A stretch of DNA of 64,000 bases from Ignatzschineria sp. GTDB lineage: Bacteria; Pseudomonadota; Gammaproteobacteria; Cardiobacteriales; Wohlfahrtiimonadaceae. The stretch covers positions 40,772-104,771 of the forward strand of contig JASLFU010000004.1 in NCBI GenBank assembly GCA_030150405.1. Direction: 5' to 3'. Positions 9,531-18,373 of the stretch are shown here, one piece after another. Every line of letters begins with the position of its first letter. Within the stretch, counting starts at the first letter, position 1. The notes under the pieces are model-generated. The model was not told the origin of the DNA and did not search any database. It saw nothing but the letters and a program-made list of their open reading frames with translations. The position numbers and the translations under genes were made by a program.

Positions 9531-9612
9531 AACCTATAGAGTATCTGACTTCGCAAAATGCGTTACAGTGGCGGGTCCGCAGGGGATTTTCACCCCTTTC
9601 CTGCTATAAGTT
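9531..9612 (-). promoter_or_regulatory. Compact cobalamin riboswitch candidate
   Basis: The leader of btuB carries the conserved core of the cobalamin aptamer on the minus strand: GGGGTGAAAATCCCC, then ACCCGCCACTGTAA, then GAAGTCAGATAC. The ends AACTTATAG (9612-9604) and CTATAGGTT (9539-9531) can pair as a closing helix and are followed by a run of T, so closing the helix could itself act as a terminator. The long side arms of E. coli-type switches are missing. Downstream CTCT could pair with the AGAG of the btuB ribosome site. Confidence 0.75.
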
Positions 9613-9629
9613 TTGGTAAATAATAGATA

Positions 9630-9656
9630 AATAAAAATAGGAAGAGCCGAAAGCTC
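9630..9656 (-). terminator. Weak terminator-like hairpin after btuC
   Basis: On the minus strand GAGC-TTTCG-GCTC (9656-9644) forms a 4-bp stem followed by TTCCTATTTTTATT. It may separate the rep-to-btuC transcript from the btuB leader. The stem is short, so confidence is low. The remaining 128 bp up to btuC hold no gene that I can see. Confidence 0.33.
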
Positions 9657-9784
9657 CGCCCCTTAGAAGCTTAAAGGAAGTAAGTTTTTTTCGCAGAAAA
9701 TTTCTTATGAGTGATCTCTTATAGGTGATTGCTTCCTGACTCATTCATTTCATCAGAACGTGTTTAATAGATCTTAAATAGAGA

Positions 9785-10813
9785 CTACGCCCGGGGCTTA
9801 AGGAGTAACAGAAGAAAAAAGGGAGCTCCCAGGAGTGCCGTAATTACACTTACGGGGATCTCTGCCGGCATAAAGAGCCACTGCCCTAAAAGATCGGCAA
9901 GCACCAAAAAGATCGCCCCTAAAAGCGGAGCTGCCAGCAGTAGCTGACGATGATCCCCCCCAAACCATTGCCGCGCAATATGGGGAATAATGAGCCCCAC
10001 AAACCCGATCGGCCCACTGATGGAGACTAAAATCGCCGTTAAAAGACTCACCCAGATAAAGAGCCAAGCGATCACCTTTCGGCTATTTACACCCCGTGTC
10101 GTAGCCATTATTTGACCATGGCGCAAAAGATTAAGCGCTCTCCCGTAGCGATAAATAATGAGCCAAAGCGGAAGCACGCTCCCGGCCAAGAGAACCTTCG
10201 CCCCATCTGCCCCTGCAAAAGAGCCCATCATCCACCGCATTAAAGATAAGGCATGGGAAGGATCACCTAATGATTGCAATAACATCATCAAGCTCGACGC
10301 AAAGAGGCTTATAATCACCCCCATTAAAAGTAGCCGTAAACGATCGGCCTCCCGCCGAATAGCAAAGAGATAGAGAATGATCGCCACAAGAGTTGCGCCG
10401 ATAAAAGCACTTAGAGAGAGAAGCGGAAGAAAGAGCAGCGTAAATGAGAGCCCCACACCGAAATAGATCACACTCGCCGCCCCAAGAGCCCCTCCCGAAG
10501 CGATGCCTAAAATAAAAGGTTCAGCTAAAGGATTACGTAAAATTGCCTGAAAAACCACACCCCCAAGCGCAAGCCCCGCCCCGCTCAAAGCGGCAAGCAG
10601 CACTCTTGGCACTCTAAGCTGCCAGTAGATTGCGGCTTCCTCCCCTAAATTAAAAGGATTTAACCAAACCTTCCCCACACTGGGCGCCACCATTAAAACA
10701 AGCAGCACGATGATGAGGAGTAAGCTCAATGACCTTAGAAAACGTTGGCTTTTAGCCTCGAGATAGGGAAGATCTCTCCCCTTTACTTTTCGCCACAATC
10801 CTTTTTTCATCAT
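9785..10813 (-). CDS. btuC: Vitamin B12 ABC transporter permease BtuC-like
   Basis: Inner-membrane permease of the FecCD/BtuC family that moves cobalamin across the membrane. The 342-residue protein is mainly hydrophobic with about nine to ten membrane helices. It shows the family stretches RVPRVLLAALSGAGLALGG and ILRNPLAEPFILGIASGGALGA, and GPIGFVGLIIPHIAR near residue 265, the loop that contacts the ATPase. It begins 4 bp after btuD ends. Substrate is inferred from the neighbouring btuB/btuF and riboswitch; siderophore permeases look alike. Confidence 0.85.
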   Translation of the reverse strand: MMKKGLWRKVKGRDLPYLEAKSQRFLRSLSLLLIIVLLVLMVAPSVGKVWLNPFNLGEEAAIYWQLRVPRVLLAALSGAGLALGGVVFQAILRNPLAEPFILGIASGGALGAASVIYFGVGLSFTLLFLPLLSLSAFIGATLVAIILYLFAIRREADRLRLLLMGVIISLFASSLMMLLQSLGDPSHALSLMRWMMGSFAGADGAKVLLAGSVLPLWLIIYRYGRALNLLRHGQIMATTRGVNSRKVIAWLFIWVSLLTAILVSISGPIGFVGLIIPHIARQWFGGDHRQLLLAAPLLGAIFLVLADLLGQWLFMPAEIPVSVITALLGAPFFLLLLLKPRA

Positions 10814-10816
10814 GCT

Positions 10817-11608
10817 TTAGCGGAGATAGAAGAACTCAGCATCCCCCTCTTTAAATTGTTGAAACTCCACCTCAAAAAGAGCATTGAGATTCTCAATTTT
10901 AAGCACCTCTTGAGTCTTACCAAAAAATGCAATTTTCCCGGCCTTTAACCCTAAAATATGGGTATAATTTTGCGCTAACTGCTGAAAATCATGCGTCACA
11001 ACGAGGAAGGTTTTCTGTTTAAAATCGCTAAGCCAGCGGTAAAATTCCTGCTTAACTTTAGGATCGAAAGCAGCACTGGGTTCATCTAAAAAGATGAGCG
11101 GCGTCTCCTGTGCTAAAGCTCCGGCAAAAAGAGCTCTCTGCCGCTCTCCCCCACTTAAAGAGCACAATTCTCGATGGCGAAATTGCCAAGCATTCACCGC
11201 CTTTAAAGCATCCTCTATCGCCTCTTTGCCCTCTAAGCTCTCCATCCCCGATTGTTCCATAGCGTAGCGAGAAAATTCACACCACTCATACACCGTTGTC
11301 CATTGAGCAATTTCGCTCTGCTGAGCGATATAACTACTTTTTTTCGCCCGCTCAAGCAATGTAAGCTCCCGTAGCGGCGAACCTAATAAAGAGCAGGTGG
11401 TAAATTCTGCCGGGCACAAACCTAAAAGTGCTTTTAAGAGCGTACTCTTTCCCGCACCATTAGGGCCAATGATGGCTAAACGCGCCCCCTGAGGCAGGGT
11501 AAAGGTGATCTCTTTTAAAAGAGATCTCGCCTCATTCTTAAGCCTCACTGAAAGTCCCGCTACCTCAAGGGCTGGGATGGCTCTTTTCTTAAATTCCACG
11601 TGCTTCAC
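10817..11608 (-). CDS. btuD: Cobalamin ABC transporter ATPase BtuD-like
   Basis: ATPase that powers BtuC. The 263-residue protein has Walker A GPNGAGKST (48-56), the signature LSGGERQRA (151-159), Walker B LIFLDEP (171-177) and the switch histidine in VVTHD near 204. The start codon is GTG, overlapping the TGA of the preceding tonB-like gene in a GTGA arrangement, which indicates translational coupling. Family membership is certain; cobalamin specificity rests on context. Confidence 0.86.
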   Translation of the reverse strand: MKHVEFKKRAIPALEVAGLSVRLKNEARSLLKEITFTLPQGARLAIIGPNGAGKSTLLKALLGLCPAEFTTCSLLGSPLRELTLLERAKKSSYIAQQSEIAQWTTVYEWCEFSRYAMEQSGMESLEGKEAIEDALKAVNAWQFRHRELCSLSGGERQRALFAGALAQETPLIFLDEPSAAFDPKVKQEFYRWLSDFKQKTFLVVTHDFQQLAQNYTHILGLKAGKIAFFGKTQEVLKIENLNALFEVEFQQFKEGDAEFFYLR

Positions 11609-12339
11609 CGTAATTGAAATCGGATGGGACGTACCTTTATTACCCCATCAAAATGGGAGTAGACTCCCTCTTGCAACGCCTTCTCTCCAGCTGCTTTTAA
11701 TGCCGTTTGAGCACACTGATCAAGCCGCCGATATTGGGTAGATTTTAAAAGATTCACCTGCTGTAATCGTCCCTTTGCAATGGTGATTGAAAGCTCCGCA
11801 ACCCCCTCCTCGCCCCGCCGTTTTGAACTCTCTGGATAACAGCTTGCAAGATAGTGATAGATCGAACGCTCTATCGATTGAGCGATCTCCCTGCCCTGTT
11901 CGCCCTTCTTATGATTGTGCTTAATCTCATTACCCTTTGCATTGCCCGCTAAAGAGGGGGATGAAAGAGTACGCTCTGAACTTTTTTGGGGTGTCTTCTT
12001 CGTCTCTTTACGGGCACTTTTATCCCTCTTACGGGGTGTCTGCTGAGGTAGCTCTTGAGGCTCGGCCGTTATTTGGGGCTTAGGTAACAGAGCTCCCTCT
12101 CCTTCAATAGCGATAAGCGGTTTTGGATCTTTCGGCAGATCGATTCGCTTCTCTTCTTCGGGCGCACTTTTAGAAGAGGTTAAATTAAATGCCAAAAGGG
12201 ATGGCGATTCCACAAAAGATTCCGCAACAGCAAATTGCCCTGTAAAGGCCTCGCGCCGCTCATCAATAAAAAAGAGCAGACAGAGTAACCCCAAATTTAA
12301 CGTAAGTGCCGCAAGGAGTGCAAACAGACGCAACCTCAT
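11605..12339 (-). CDS. tonB: TonB-like energy-transducing protein
   Basis: Probable TonB that passes inner-membrane proton energy to an outer-membrane receptor, here most likely BtuB. The 244-residue protein has an N-terminal membrane helix (about 6-25), a long Pro/Lys/Glu-rich spacer (about 60-150) expected to span the periplasm, and a C-terminal domain with YLASCYPESSKRRGEEGVAELSI and a LDQCAQTALKAA helix, which resembles the TonB C-terminal fold. It overlaps btuD at its end and the upstream DUF805-like gene at its start. No exbB or exbD is present, so it must borrow them. TolA-like function is a less likely alternative. Confidence 0.72.
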   Translation of the reverse strand: MRLRLFALLAALTLNLGLLCLLFFIDERREAFTGQFAVAESFVESPSLLAFNLTSSKSAPEEEKRIDLPKDPKPLIAIEGEGALLPKPQITAEPQELPQQTPRKRDKSARKETKKTPQKSSERTLSSPSLAGNAKGNEIKHNHKKGEQGREIAQSIERSIYHYLASCYPESSKRRGEEGVAELSITIAKGRLQQVNLLKSTQYRRLDQCAQTALKAAGEKALQEGVYSHFDGVIKVRPIRFQLR

Positions 12340-13082
12340 CAGGACTCTTGCCCTCTTTTTTGCGCTTTTTCGAGCTCTGTAAAGAGGTGAAAAGGATCTT
12401 CCACAATCGTCTTTTGTACAACAAAAAAGGAGCTATAAAGAAAAAGCCCAAAAACCATAATTGCTACGATTTTAGTAAATATCTTACTCGGCCACTGAGC
12501 GCCAAAGCGGTTATAAGGCTGCTGACTATAGGGAAAAATCGCCGTTAAAGCGAGAAAGAAGTAGCTGCCGAGCATAAAATAGAAACCGTAACGACTCTCT
12601 TGCAAAAGAGAGAGCGTTTCTGCGGGAATAAGCGCCGCAAGCCCCGCTTGGGTTGGGTTAGAAAGATAACTGCCCAGCTGGCTGATAAAACGGAAAGAGT
12701 AATCGAAATGGCCTAGCGCAGCCTCAAAACGGCAGAGCAGATAAAAGAGCGCGCCATAAAGTGTGAGAACTGGCCAAATTCCGATCTTAATAGGGAGATT
12801 AAGATCCTGCATCCGCTTAAGATAGAGTAGCGCCAGCACTAAAAGGAGGACGCCCAAAAAAACGATCAATCCATAGCGGTGATGATAGAGCGTAAAAAGA
12901 TGATCTAATGAGGTGAGCGGGCTCTTCTCAAAATCGATAGGATAAGCAAAGCGAAGCCAAAGCCCTGCTAAAAAGAGCGCCAACAAAATCCCCCCGACGC
13001 CGGCTAAAAATTGCACCGGCGTTAAACGCCCTCGCCATAAAATAGCAAGATGTTCGATTACCCTCTTCTCATTGGCCATCAT
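12339..13082 (-). CDS. DUF805-like multi-pass membrane protein
   Basis: Unknown function. The 247-residue protein has about six hydrophobic helices. The N-terminal WRGRLTPVQFL and the later LKRMQDLNLPIKIGIWPVL resemble the GR...F and R-x-x-D motifs of the DUF805 (YhaH-like) family, but the match is partial. It begins 7 bp after rep and its TGA overlaps the tonB ATG by one base, so it is translated from the same message as the tonB-btuDC genes. A role linked to B12 uptake would be inference from position only. The C-terminal tail is charged (EKAQKRGQES). Confidence 0.55.
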   Translation of the reverse strand: MMANEKRVIEHLAILWRGRLTPVQFLAGVGGILLALFLAGLWLRFAYPIDFEKSPLTSLDHLFTLYHHRYGLIVFLGVLLLVLALLYLKRMQDLNLPIKIGIWPVLTLYGALFYLLCRFEAALGHFDYSFRFISQLGSYLSNPTQAGLAALIPAETLSLLQESRYGFYFMLGSYFFLALTAIFPYSQQPYNRFGAQWPSKIFTKIVAIMVFGLFLYSSFFVVQKTIVEDPFHLFTELEKAQKRGQES

Positions 13083-13089
13083 TCCCCTC

Positions 13090-15072
13090 CTACTCTTCTC
13101 GCGTCATCTCATCGAGCATAGCGTGTAACCCGAGTAAGGTCTCTGAAGTCTTCTTTTTCCGCGCTTCGGGATCTTCCTCTCTTCCCTCTTTATGCCAGAT
13201 AATATGCTCTTCGGGGAGCTCTCTTAAAAACCGGCTGGGCTGGCAGGACTCCCACTCTCCATACCGCTTACGCTGGCGACAGAAGGTGATATCAAGCTTT
13301 CTTTCTGCCCGAGTAATCCCCACATAAAAGAGCCGCCGCTCCTCTTCTACCATACCATTATCGATGCTATTACGATGGGGAAGAATATCCTCCTCAAGCC
13401 CCACCATGAAGACCGATGGAAATTCAAGCCCCTTAGCGCTATGAAGGGTCATTAAAGTTACCGCGTTCTCATCCTCTTCTGCAGATTGATTCTCTAAAAT
13501 AGAGATTAATGTTAAATGGGAGAGAATATCGGTTAATCCCCGCCCTTGATCAACAAACCACTCTCCGAGCGCCTCCACATTTCCCATCTTCCGCTCATAC
13601 GCTTTAGGCGATGCCGATTCCTGGCGAAGATGCTCCTCATAATGGGTCGCTTCGAGCAGATATGAAAAGAGCTTTTCAAGATCATTCTCTAAGCGCTCAC
13701 AAGTCTGAATTAACTGATAAAATTGCTGACACTTAAACGCTACTCCCTTCCCAATAAAGCTTGCAAGATGGGGGTGATTGAGCGTCTCAAAGAGCGTTAA
13801 CTGGTGCATAGCGGAGAATTCCGTAAGCTTTTTAAGGCTAGCCGCCCCAATCTCCCGCTTAGGAATATTAATAATCCGCAACAGACTTGCGCTATCTTCG
13901 GGATTAGCAATTAACTTTAAATATGAGAGGAGATCCTTCACCTCAGGCTGCTGAAAAAAGCTCGTTCCCCCTACCACTCGTACCGGTATATTGCGAGAAC
14001 GCAGCGCCATCTCAAAGATCCGAGATTGATGATTCCCCCGATAGAGTACCGCATATTGGCTATAATCCTGCTGCTTTAAGAGAGCATCATGCTGAATGGT
14101 AATGGCGATATACTCTGCCTCTGCCTCGGCGCTCTTAAATTCATGGATTTCAATCTTCTCCCCATCTCCAAGGCTTGACCAAAGCCGCTTATCGTAAAGA
14201 TGAGGATTGAGCGAGATCACATGGTTCGCTGCATTTAAAATATGCCCTGTGGAGCGGTAATTTTGCTCTAACTTAATGAGCGTTAAGTTGGGGAAATCCT
14301 CCTTTAATTGGTTGAGGTTTTCCGGCCTTGCGCCCCGCCAAGCATAGATCGATTGATCATCATCCCCCACCACTGTTAAGACATTACGACTCCCGATCAG
14401 CGCTTTTACCAGCTCATACTGACAGAGGTTGGTATCTTGATATTCATCCACTAAGAGATAGCCGATCGCCTTTTGCCAATACGCTTTTACCTCGGAATAG
14501 CCCTGAATAAGCTGCAAAGGGAGTAGAATGAGATCATCAAAATCGAGCGCATTATAGGCTAAAAGCTGCGCCTGATACTCTTCATAAAGCTTGGCAACAA
14601 TGGCCTCAAACTCATCATTCGCTCGAGATGCAGCTGCTTTTGGGCTGAGCATATCATTTTTCCATTGCGAAATAAGATCAAGCGCCATCTCTGCTGTTTC
14701 CCGATCTTCTGTAAGCGACTCCATAAGATGGAGGGCATCTTTCTGATCGTAGATGGAAAAACCGGGGCGCAACCCCAAAAGCTTGCCCTGCTTTTTTAAG
14801 ATGGAAAGTCCTAAAGTATGAAAGGTAGAGACCTTAACCTTTCGCCCCTTTGTAGTCCCGATACTCTTTTGTAAACGGTCACTCATCTCTTTTGCCGCCT
14901 TATTAGTAAAGGTCACAGCGTAGATAGAGCGGGGATCGAAAAACTCTGATTCAATGAGGTAACGAATCTTTTCGGTAATTACTCGCGTCTTTCCCGAGCC
15001 TGCACCAGCAAGCACGAGAAGCGGAGTCTCGATATGACGTACGGCACTGGCTTGCTCTGGATTTAACTTCAT
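13090..15072 (-). CDS. rep: ATP-dependent DNA helicase Rep
   Basis: Superfamily 1 3'-5' helicase that helps replication forks past obstacles. The 660-residue protein has Walker A GAGSGKT (23-29), the TFTNKAAKEM motif Ia, DEYQDT motif II, VVGDDDQSIYAWRGA motif III, QNYRS motif IV and the late VTLMTLHSAKGLEFPSVFMVGLEE region. The pattern is closer to Rep than to UvrD: FHTLGLSILK and ISQWKNDMLSP match Rep, and the long UvrD C-terminal tail is missing. It heads a packed run with the DUF805-like gene, tonB, btuD and btuC. No good ribosome site was seen before the ATG. Confidence 0.94.
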   Translation of the reverse strand: MKLNPEQASAVRHIETPLLVLAGAGSGKTRVITEKIRYLIESEFFDPRSIYAVTFTNKAAKEMSDRLQKSIGTTKGRKVKVSTFHTLGLSILKKQGKLLGLRPGFSIYDQKDALHLMESLTEDRETAEMALDLISQWKNDMLSPKAAASRANDEFEAIVAKLYEEYQAQLLAYNALDFDDLILLPLQLIQGYSEVKAYWQKAIGYLLVDEYQDTNLCQYELVKALIGSRNVLTVVGDDDQSIYAWRGARPENLNQLKEDFPNLTLIKLEQNYRSTGHILNAANHVISLNPHLYDKRLWSSLGDGEKIEIHEFKSAEAEAEYIAITIQHDALLKQQDYSQYAVLYRGNHQSRIFEMALRSRNIPVRVVGGTSFFQQPEVKDLLSYLKLIANPEDSASLLRIINIPKREIGAASLKKLTEFSAMHQLTLFETLNHPHLASFIGKGVAFKCQQFYQLIQTCERLENDLEKLFSYLLEATHYEEHLRQESASPKAYERKMGNVEALGEWFVDQGRGLTDILSHLTLISILENQSAEEDENAVTLMTLHSAKGLEFPSVFMVGLEEDILPHRNSIDNGMVEEERRLFYVGITRAERKLDITFCRQRKRYGEWESCQPSRFLRELPEEHIIWHKEGREEDPEARKKKTSETLLGLHAMLDEMTREE

Positions 15073-15184
15073 AATTAACGAGGCTCAATAAGATTTATTC
15101 TTACAATAGGTGGGCTAAAAGTGATAGCAGAATCTTCCGCAAAACGCGCAGATTTAAATTTGCCTCAAAAGCTCCAAAGGGAAT

Positions 15185-16156
15185 TTAAATCACTCGGGCA
15201 TTGAGGAGATGGTGCATATTAATCACGCCCACTACGCGCCCATCATCCACCACAGGGAGTGCTGTAATCCGTTTTGATTCCATAAGATGCACAGCATCTA
15301 CAGCTAAAGCATCAGGCGCAATTGTAATGGGCTCTGCCGTCATACACTCCTTTAATGTAAGATCTTGCACATTCTCCCCCTTCATTAAGGAGCGGCGGAG
15401 ATCCCCTTCGGTAAAGACACCTGCTAAAGAATTCCCTTCATTAATCGCCACCATGATACCTAACGGATATTTCGTCATCTCTAAAAGGGTATCGGAAAGT
15501 GAGGCCGAAGGGGGTAAGGTTGCAAGATCTTCAAAGGGCGCCATCACATCTTCTACACGCATCAGCAGACGGCGTCCAAGCTTACCTCCGGGATGTGAAA
15601 AGGCAAAATCATCAGAGGTAAAGCCCCGCATCTCTAAAAGAGTCACCGCAATGGCATCCCCCATCGCTAAGGTTGCAGTCGTACTCGCTGTGGGCGCTAA
15701 GTTAAGGGGGCATGCTTCTCGCTCAACCCCTGTGTAAATATGGTAATCTGCAGAACGTGCTAAGGTCGATTCTTCATTACCCGTCATCGCCACTAATGGA
15801 ATCCCTCGGCGAGCAATAATGGGTAAAAAGGCGAGAATCTCATCGGTCTCCCCCGAGTTCGAAAGCGCAAGAAGAATATCGGTCTCTGTGAGCATGCCAA
15901 GATCCCCATGGCTAGCTTCCGCCGGGTGAAGAAAGAAAGCTGGCGTCCCGGTGCTAGCTAACGTAGCTGCGATCTTATTCCCAATATGCCCAGACTTACC
16001 CATTCCCGTTACCACTACACGGCCACTGCACGATTTTAAGAGATGACAGACAGCTAAAAAATTAGCATCGATAGTCGTTAAAAGTGCTCGAATCGCATCG
16101 GCCTCGATCTCTAATACCTTACGGGCCCGCTCTAAATAGTGGCGTTCATCTTTCAT
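15185..16156 (-). CDS. kdsD: Arabinose-5-phosphate isomerase KdsD
   Basis: Converts ribulose-5-phosphate to arabinose-5-phosphate, the first step toward Kdo for lipopolysaccharide. The 323-residue protein has an N-terminal SIS domain with the GMGKSGHIGNKIAATLASTGTPAFF block (about 51-75) and HPAEASHGDLG, then two CBS domains (about 205-260 and 270-323). This order is the KdsD/KpsF signature. Other Kdo genes (kdsC, kdsA) and the lptABC genes are not in the window. A perfect TATAAT at 16236-16241 upstream suggests its own promoter. Confidence 0.93.
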   Translation of the reverse strand: MKDERHYLERARKVLEIEADAIRALLTTIDANFLAVCHLLKSCSGRVVVTGMGKSGHIGNKIAATLASTGTPAFFLHPAEASHGDLGMLTETDILLALSNSGETDEILAFLPIIARRGIPLVAMTGNEESTLARSADYHIYTGVEREACPLNLAPTASTTATLAMGDAIAVTLLEMRGFTSDDFAFSHPGGKLGRRLLMRVEDVMAPFEDLATLPPSASLSDTLLEMTKYPLGIMVAINEGNSLAGVFTEGDLRRSLMKGENVQDLTLKECMTAEPITIAPDALAVDAVHLMESKRITALPVVDDGRVVGVINMHHLLNARVI

Positions 16157-16235
16157 AATTGCTCCTTACGGATAGGAAAATAAGCTGCGCTCTCTGTGGC
16201 GAAAATCCCCGGGTTGGGGGCTTTAAAAGGGCTCA

Positions 16236-16241
16236 ATTATA
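16236..16241 (-). promoter_or_regulatory. Candidate -10 element for kdsD
   Basis: The minus strand reads TATAAT here, 80 bases upstream of the kdsD ATG. The hexamers 16-18 bases further upstream do not match a -35 well. The leader that follows contains a CCCC/GGGG hairpin (about 16207-16219) followed by ATTTT. Confidence 0.4.
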
Positions 16242-16349
16242 GCGTAATTCCTCCCATAGATACAGACAAAAGCTTGCTCTCCGCTTCTGTTGTTTCCTCT
16301 ATTTTTAGCGTACACTCATCCTTCTAAAAGAAGCTTTAGGAGACTCTTT

Positions 16350-16595
16350 ATGGCCGATCATTCACCAACAACCCTCTATTTTTATGGCACGCTTGACTGC
16401 CATCTTTGCGAAATTGCAGAAGAGAGACTCAAATCCGCAAAGATCTCTTTCCAATATATTGATATATCCGAAGATGATGCCTTAATTGAACGTTACGGCT
16501 GGTTTATTCCTGTGTTAAAATTGGGCGACGAGGAGTTCAAAAGCCCTCTCGATTTTGAAAGCTTGATTCCTTATCTTCAGAAACAACACCCATAA
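16350..16595 (+). CDS. Glutaredoxin-like thiol-redox protein
   Basis: Small 81-residue thioredoxin-fold protein of the glutaredoxin-like DUF836 family. It has the strand LYFYGTLDCHLCEIA with a CxxC pair (DCHLCE), the helix EERLKSA, and the cis-proline loop WFIPVLKLG. The partner is unknown. The frame opens 20 codons earlier, but AGGAG at 16338-16342 is seven bases before this ATG, and the family begins here. It lies 30 bp ahead of recN, so the two may be co-transcribed. Confidence 0.75.
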   Translation: MADHSPTTLYFYGTLDCHLCEIAEERLKSAKISFQYIDISEDDALIERYGWFIPVLKLGDEEFKSPLDFESLIPYLQKQHP

Positions 16596-16625
16596 CTTAC
16601 GCCCTGATCTATTAGGAAGATTGAT

Positions 16626-18308
16626 ATGCTGATTGATCTCTATGTAAAAAACTTCGCCATTATTGATGAGCTACAGCTCGATTTCTCCCCGAACTTAACG
16701 GTCATCAGCGGGGAGACAGGTGCAGGAAAATCCCTCACTGTAGATGCGCTCTCCATTGTCCTTGGCGGAAAGGCGGATGCCTCTATGGTTTACCAAAATG
16801 AGGCACAAGGAGAGGTGATTGCCACCTTTGATATCGCCAATGTTCCCCGGGCAAAAGAGTGGCTTGAGGAGAACTCCATCAGTTTTGATGATGATCTTTG
16901 TATCTTACGGCGAGTGATCAATCAAAATGGTCGCACACGGGGTTTTATTAATGGTCGTGCGATGCCACTCCATGCTCTTAAAAGTTTAGGTGAGCGCCTA
17001 GTGGATATCCACGGACAGCATGCCCACCAATCCTTAACAAAGCCCGCAACTCAGCGTCATTTAGTGGATCAATACTCCGAAAGCTTTGAAGCTGTGCAGG
17101 AACTCGCTGCTCTCACCCGTGAGATTCAAGATAAGGAAGCTAAACTCAATGAGCTTAAAAACCTCGATGAGAATGCCCAAGACCGCATCAACTTCTTAAA
17201 ATTCCAATTGGCAGAGTTTACTTCTCTCGCCCCGCAAGAAGGTGAGTGGGAGGAGATCAACGAGCGTTTTAATTACCTCAATAATTTTGAGGTTCGGCTC
17301 TCGGCAATTCAAGAGGCGCTGAACTACTTAAGCGATGATGAGCGTGGCATCACTCGCCATTTAGCTCAATTAGAGAGTACACTTTCAGCCATGGCCTCTA
17401 AAGATGAGAGCTTTTCTGAACTTGCAGAGATGATTAATAACGCCCTTATCCTCTGTAATGAATCGGAAAATGAATTAAGCTCCCGCATGGATCTTGAAAG
17501 CTTCGATCCAGAAGAGATGCATCAGGTAGAATCCCGCATGCAAGAGCTCAATAGCTTAGCGAGAAAACATCGTATTGAGCCGGAAAACCTCCTTAAAAAA
17601 CAGCAAGAGCTTGAACATGAGCTTAAAAGCCAAGATCTCTCGGAAGAGGATATTTTAGAGCTTGAAGCGGAGATCGATAAACTTAAAGAGCGTTGGCAGA
17701 TAGAGGCTGATGAGATTACTCAGCTCCGTTTAGAGGGGGTCCGGGAACTCAATGAAAAGATCACCGAATCGATGCAGAGCCTTGCTATGGAAGGGGGAAA
17801 ATTTGCCGTTAATCTCGTGCCTAACACCCCTTATCACCCTTATGGTAATGAATCGATCGAGTTTACTGTCTCTGCAAACCCCGGGCAGCCGCTTCAACCT
17901 TTAGGGAAAGTAGCTTCAGGGGGGGAGCTTGCACGTATTAGCTTAAGTATTGCGGTTATTCTGAGCATGCGTTCCTCCCTCTCAACACTGGTCTTTGACG
18001 AAGTCGATACAGGGGTTGGCGGGGCTGTGGCAGAGATGATCGGCAAACATCTTCAAGATCTAAGTATCGGCCGACAAGTCTTCTGCGTAACTCACTTACC
18101 GCAAGTGGCAAGCTTTGGTCACCACCATTTTGTGGTTGCAAAGACTAAAGGAAAAGAGAGCACCACTACGGAAATTACCCGCTTAGATGAGAAATCGCGC
18201 GTCGATGAGATTGCACGCATGCTAGGTGGAGTAAAATTAACAGAGGCTACCTTTGAGCATGCCCGGGAGATGCTTGCGAGTAGCCATCGAGAGCCAGTAA
18301 CAAAATAG
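16626..18308 (+). CDS. recN: DNA repair ATPase RecN
   Basis: SMC-like ATPase acting in recombinational repair of double-strand breaks. The 560-residue protein has Walker A GETGAGKS (29-36), two long coiled-coil segments (about 150-370), a signature loop ASGGELARISLSIAV near 437 and Walker B LVFDEVDTGVGG near 460. Length is typical. AGGA lies ten bases ahead of the ATG. I saw no clear LexA-type operator in the short upstream gap, but the gene is expected to be damage-inducible in related bacteria. Confidence 0.95.
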   Translation: MLIDLYVKNFAIIDELQLDFSPNLTVISGETGAGKSLTVDALSIVLGGKADASMVYQNEAQGEVIATFDIANVPRAKEWLEENSISFDDDLCILRRVINQNGRTRGFINGRAMPLHALKSLGERLVDIHGQHAHQSLTKPATQRHLVDQYSESFEAVQELAALTREIQDKEAKLNELKNLDENAQDRINFLKFQLAEFTSLAPQEGEWEEINERFNYLNNFEVRLSAIQEALNYLSDDERGITRHLAQLESTLSAMASKDESFSELAEMINNALILCNESENELSSRMDLESFDPEEMHQVESRMQELNSLARKHRIEPENLLKKQQELEHELKSQDLSEEDILELEAEIDKLKERWQIEADEITQLRLEGVRELNEKITESMQSLAMEGGKFAVNLVPNTPYHPYGNESIEFTVSANPGQPLQPLGKVASGGELARISLSIAVILSMRSSLSTLVFDEVDTGVGGAVAEMIGKHLQDLSIGRQVFCVTHLPQVASFGHHHFVVAKTKGKESTTTEITRLDEKSRVDEIARMLGGVKLTEATFEHAREMLASSHREPVTK

Positions 18309-18334
18309 ATAAGCTAAACCAGGGCAAACCCAAG

Positions 18335-18357
18335 TAAAAGTGGTGATAAACCCCACT
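18335..18357 (-). terminator. Possible terminator of holC between convergent genes
   Basis: On the minus strand AGTGG and CCACT form a 5-bp stem around nine bases, followed by TTTTACTT, 16 bases after the holC stop. The convergent recN ends 26 bases away. The stem is short, so this is tentative. Confidence 0.4.
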
Positions 18358-18373
18358 CTTAACACTCTTAAGC

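Noticed and set aside
9700..9730. Two near-copies of TTATGAGTGAT / TTATAGGTGAT between btuC and the riboswitch
   Set aside because: Two imperfect copies in AT-rich DNA do not support a repeat element or operator.
15201..15737. Long plus-strand open frame opposite kdsD
   Set aside because: It is the antisense shadow of a well-supported gene, rich in Ser and Arg, with no family features.
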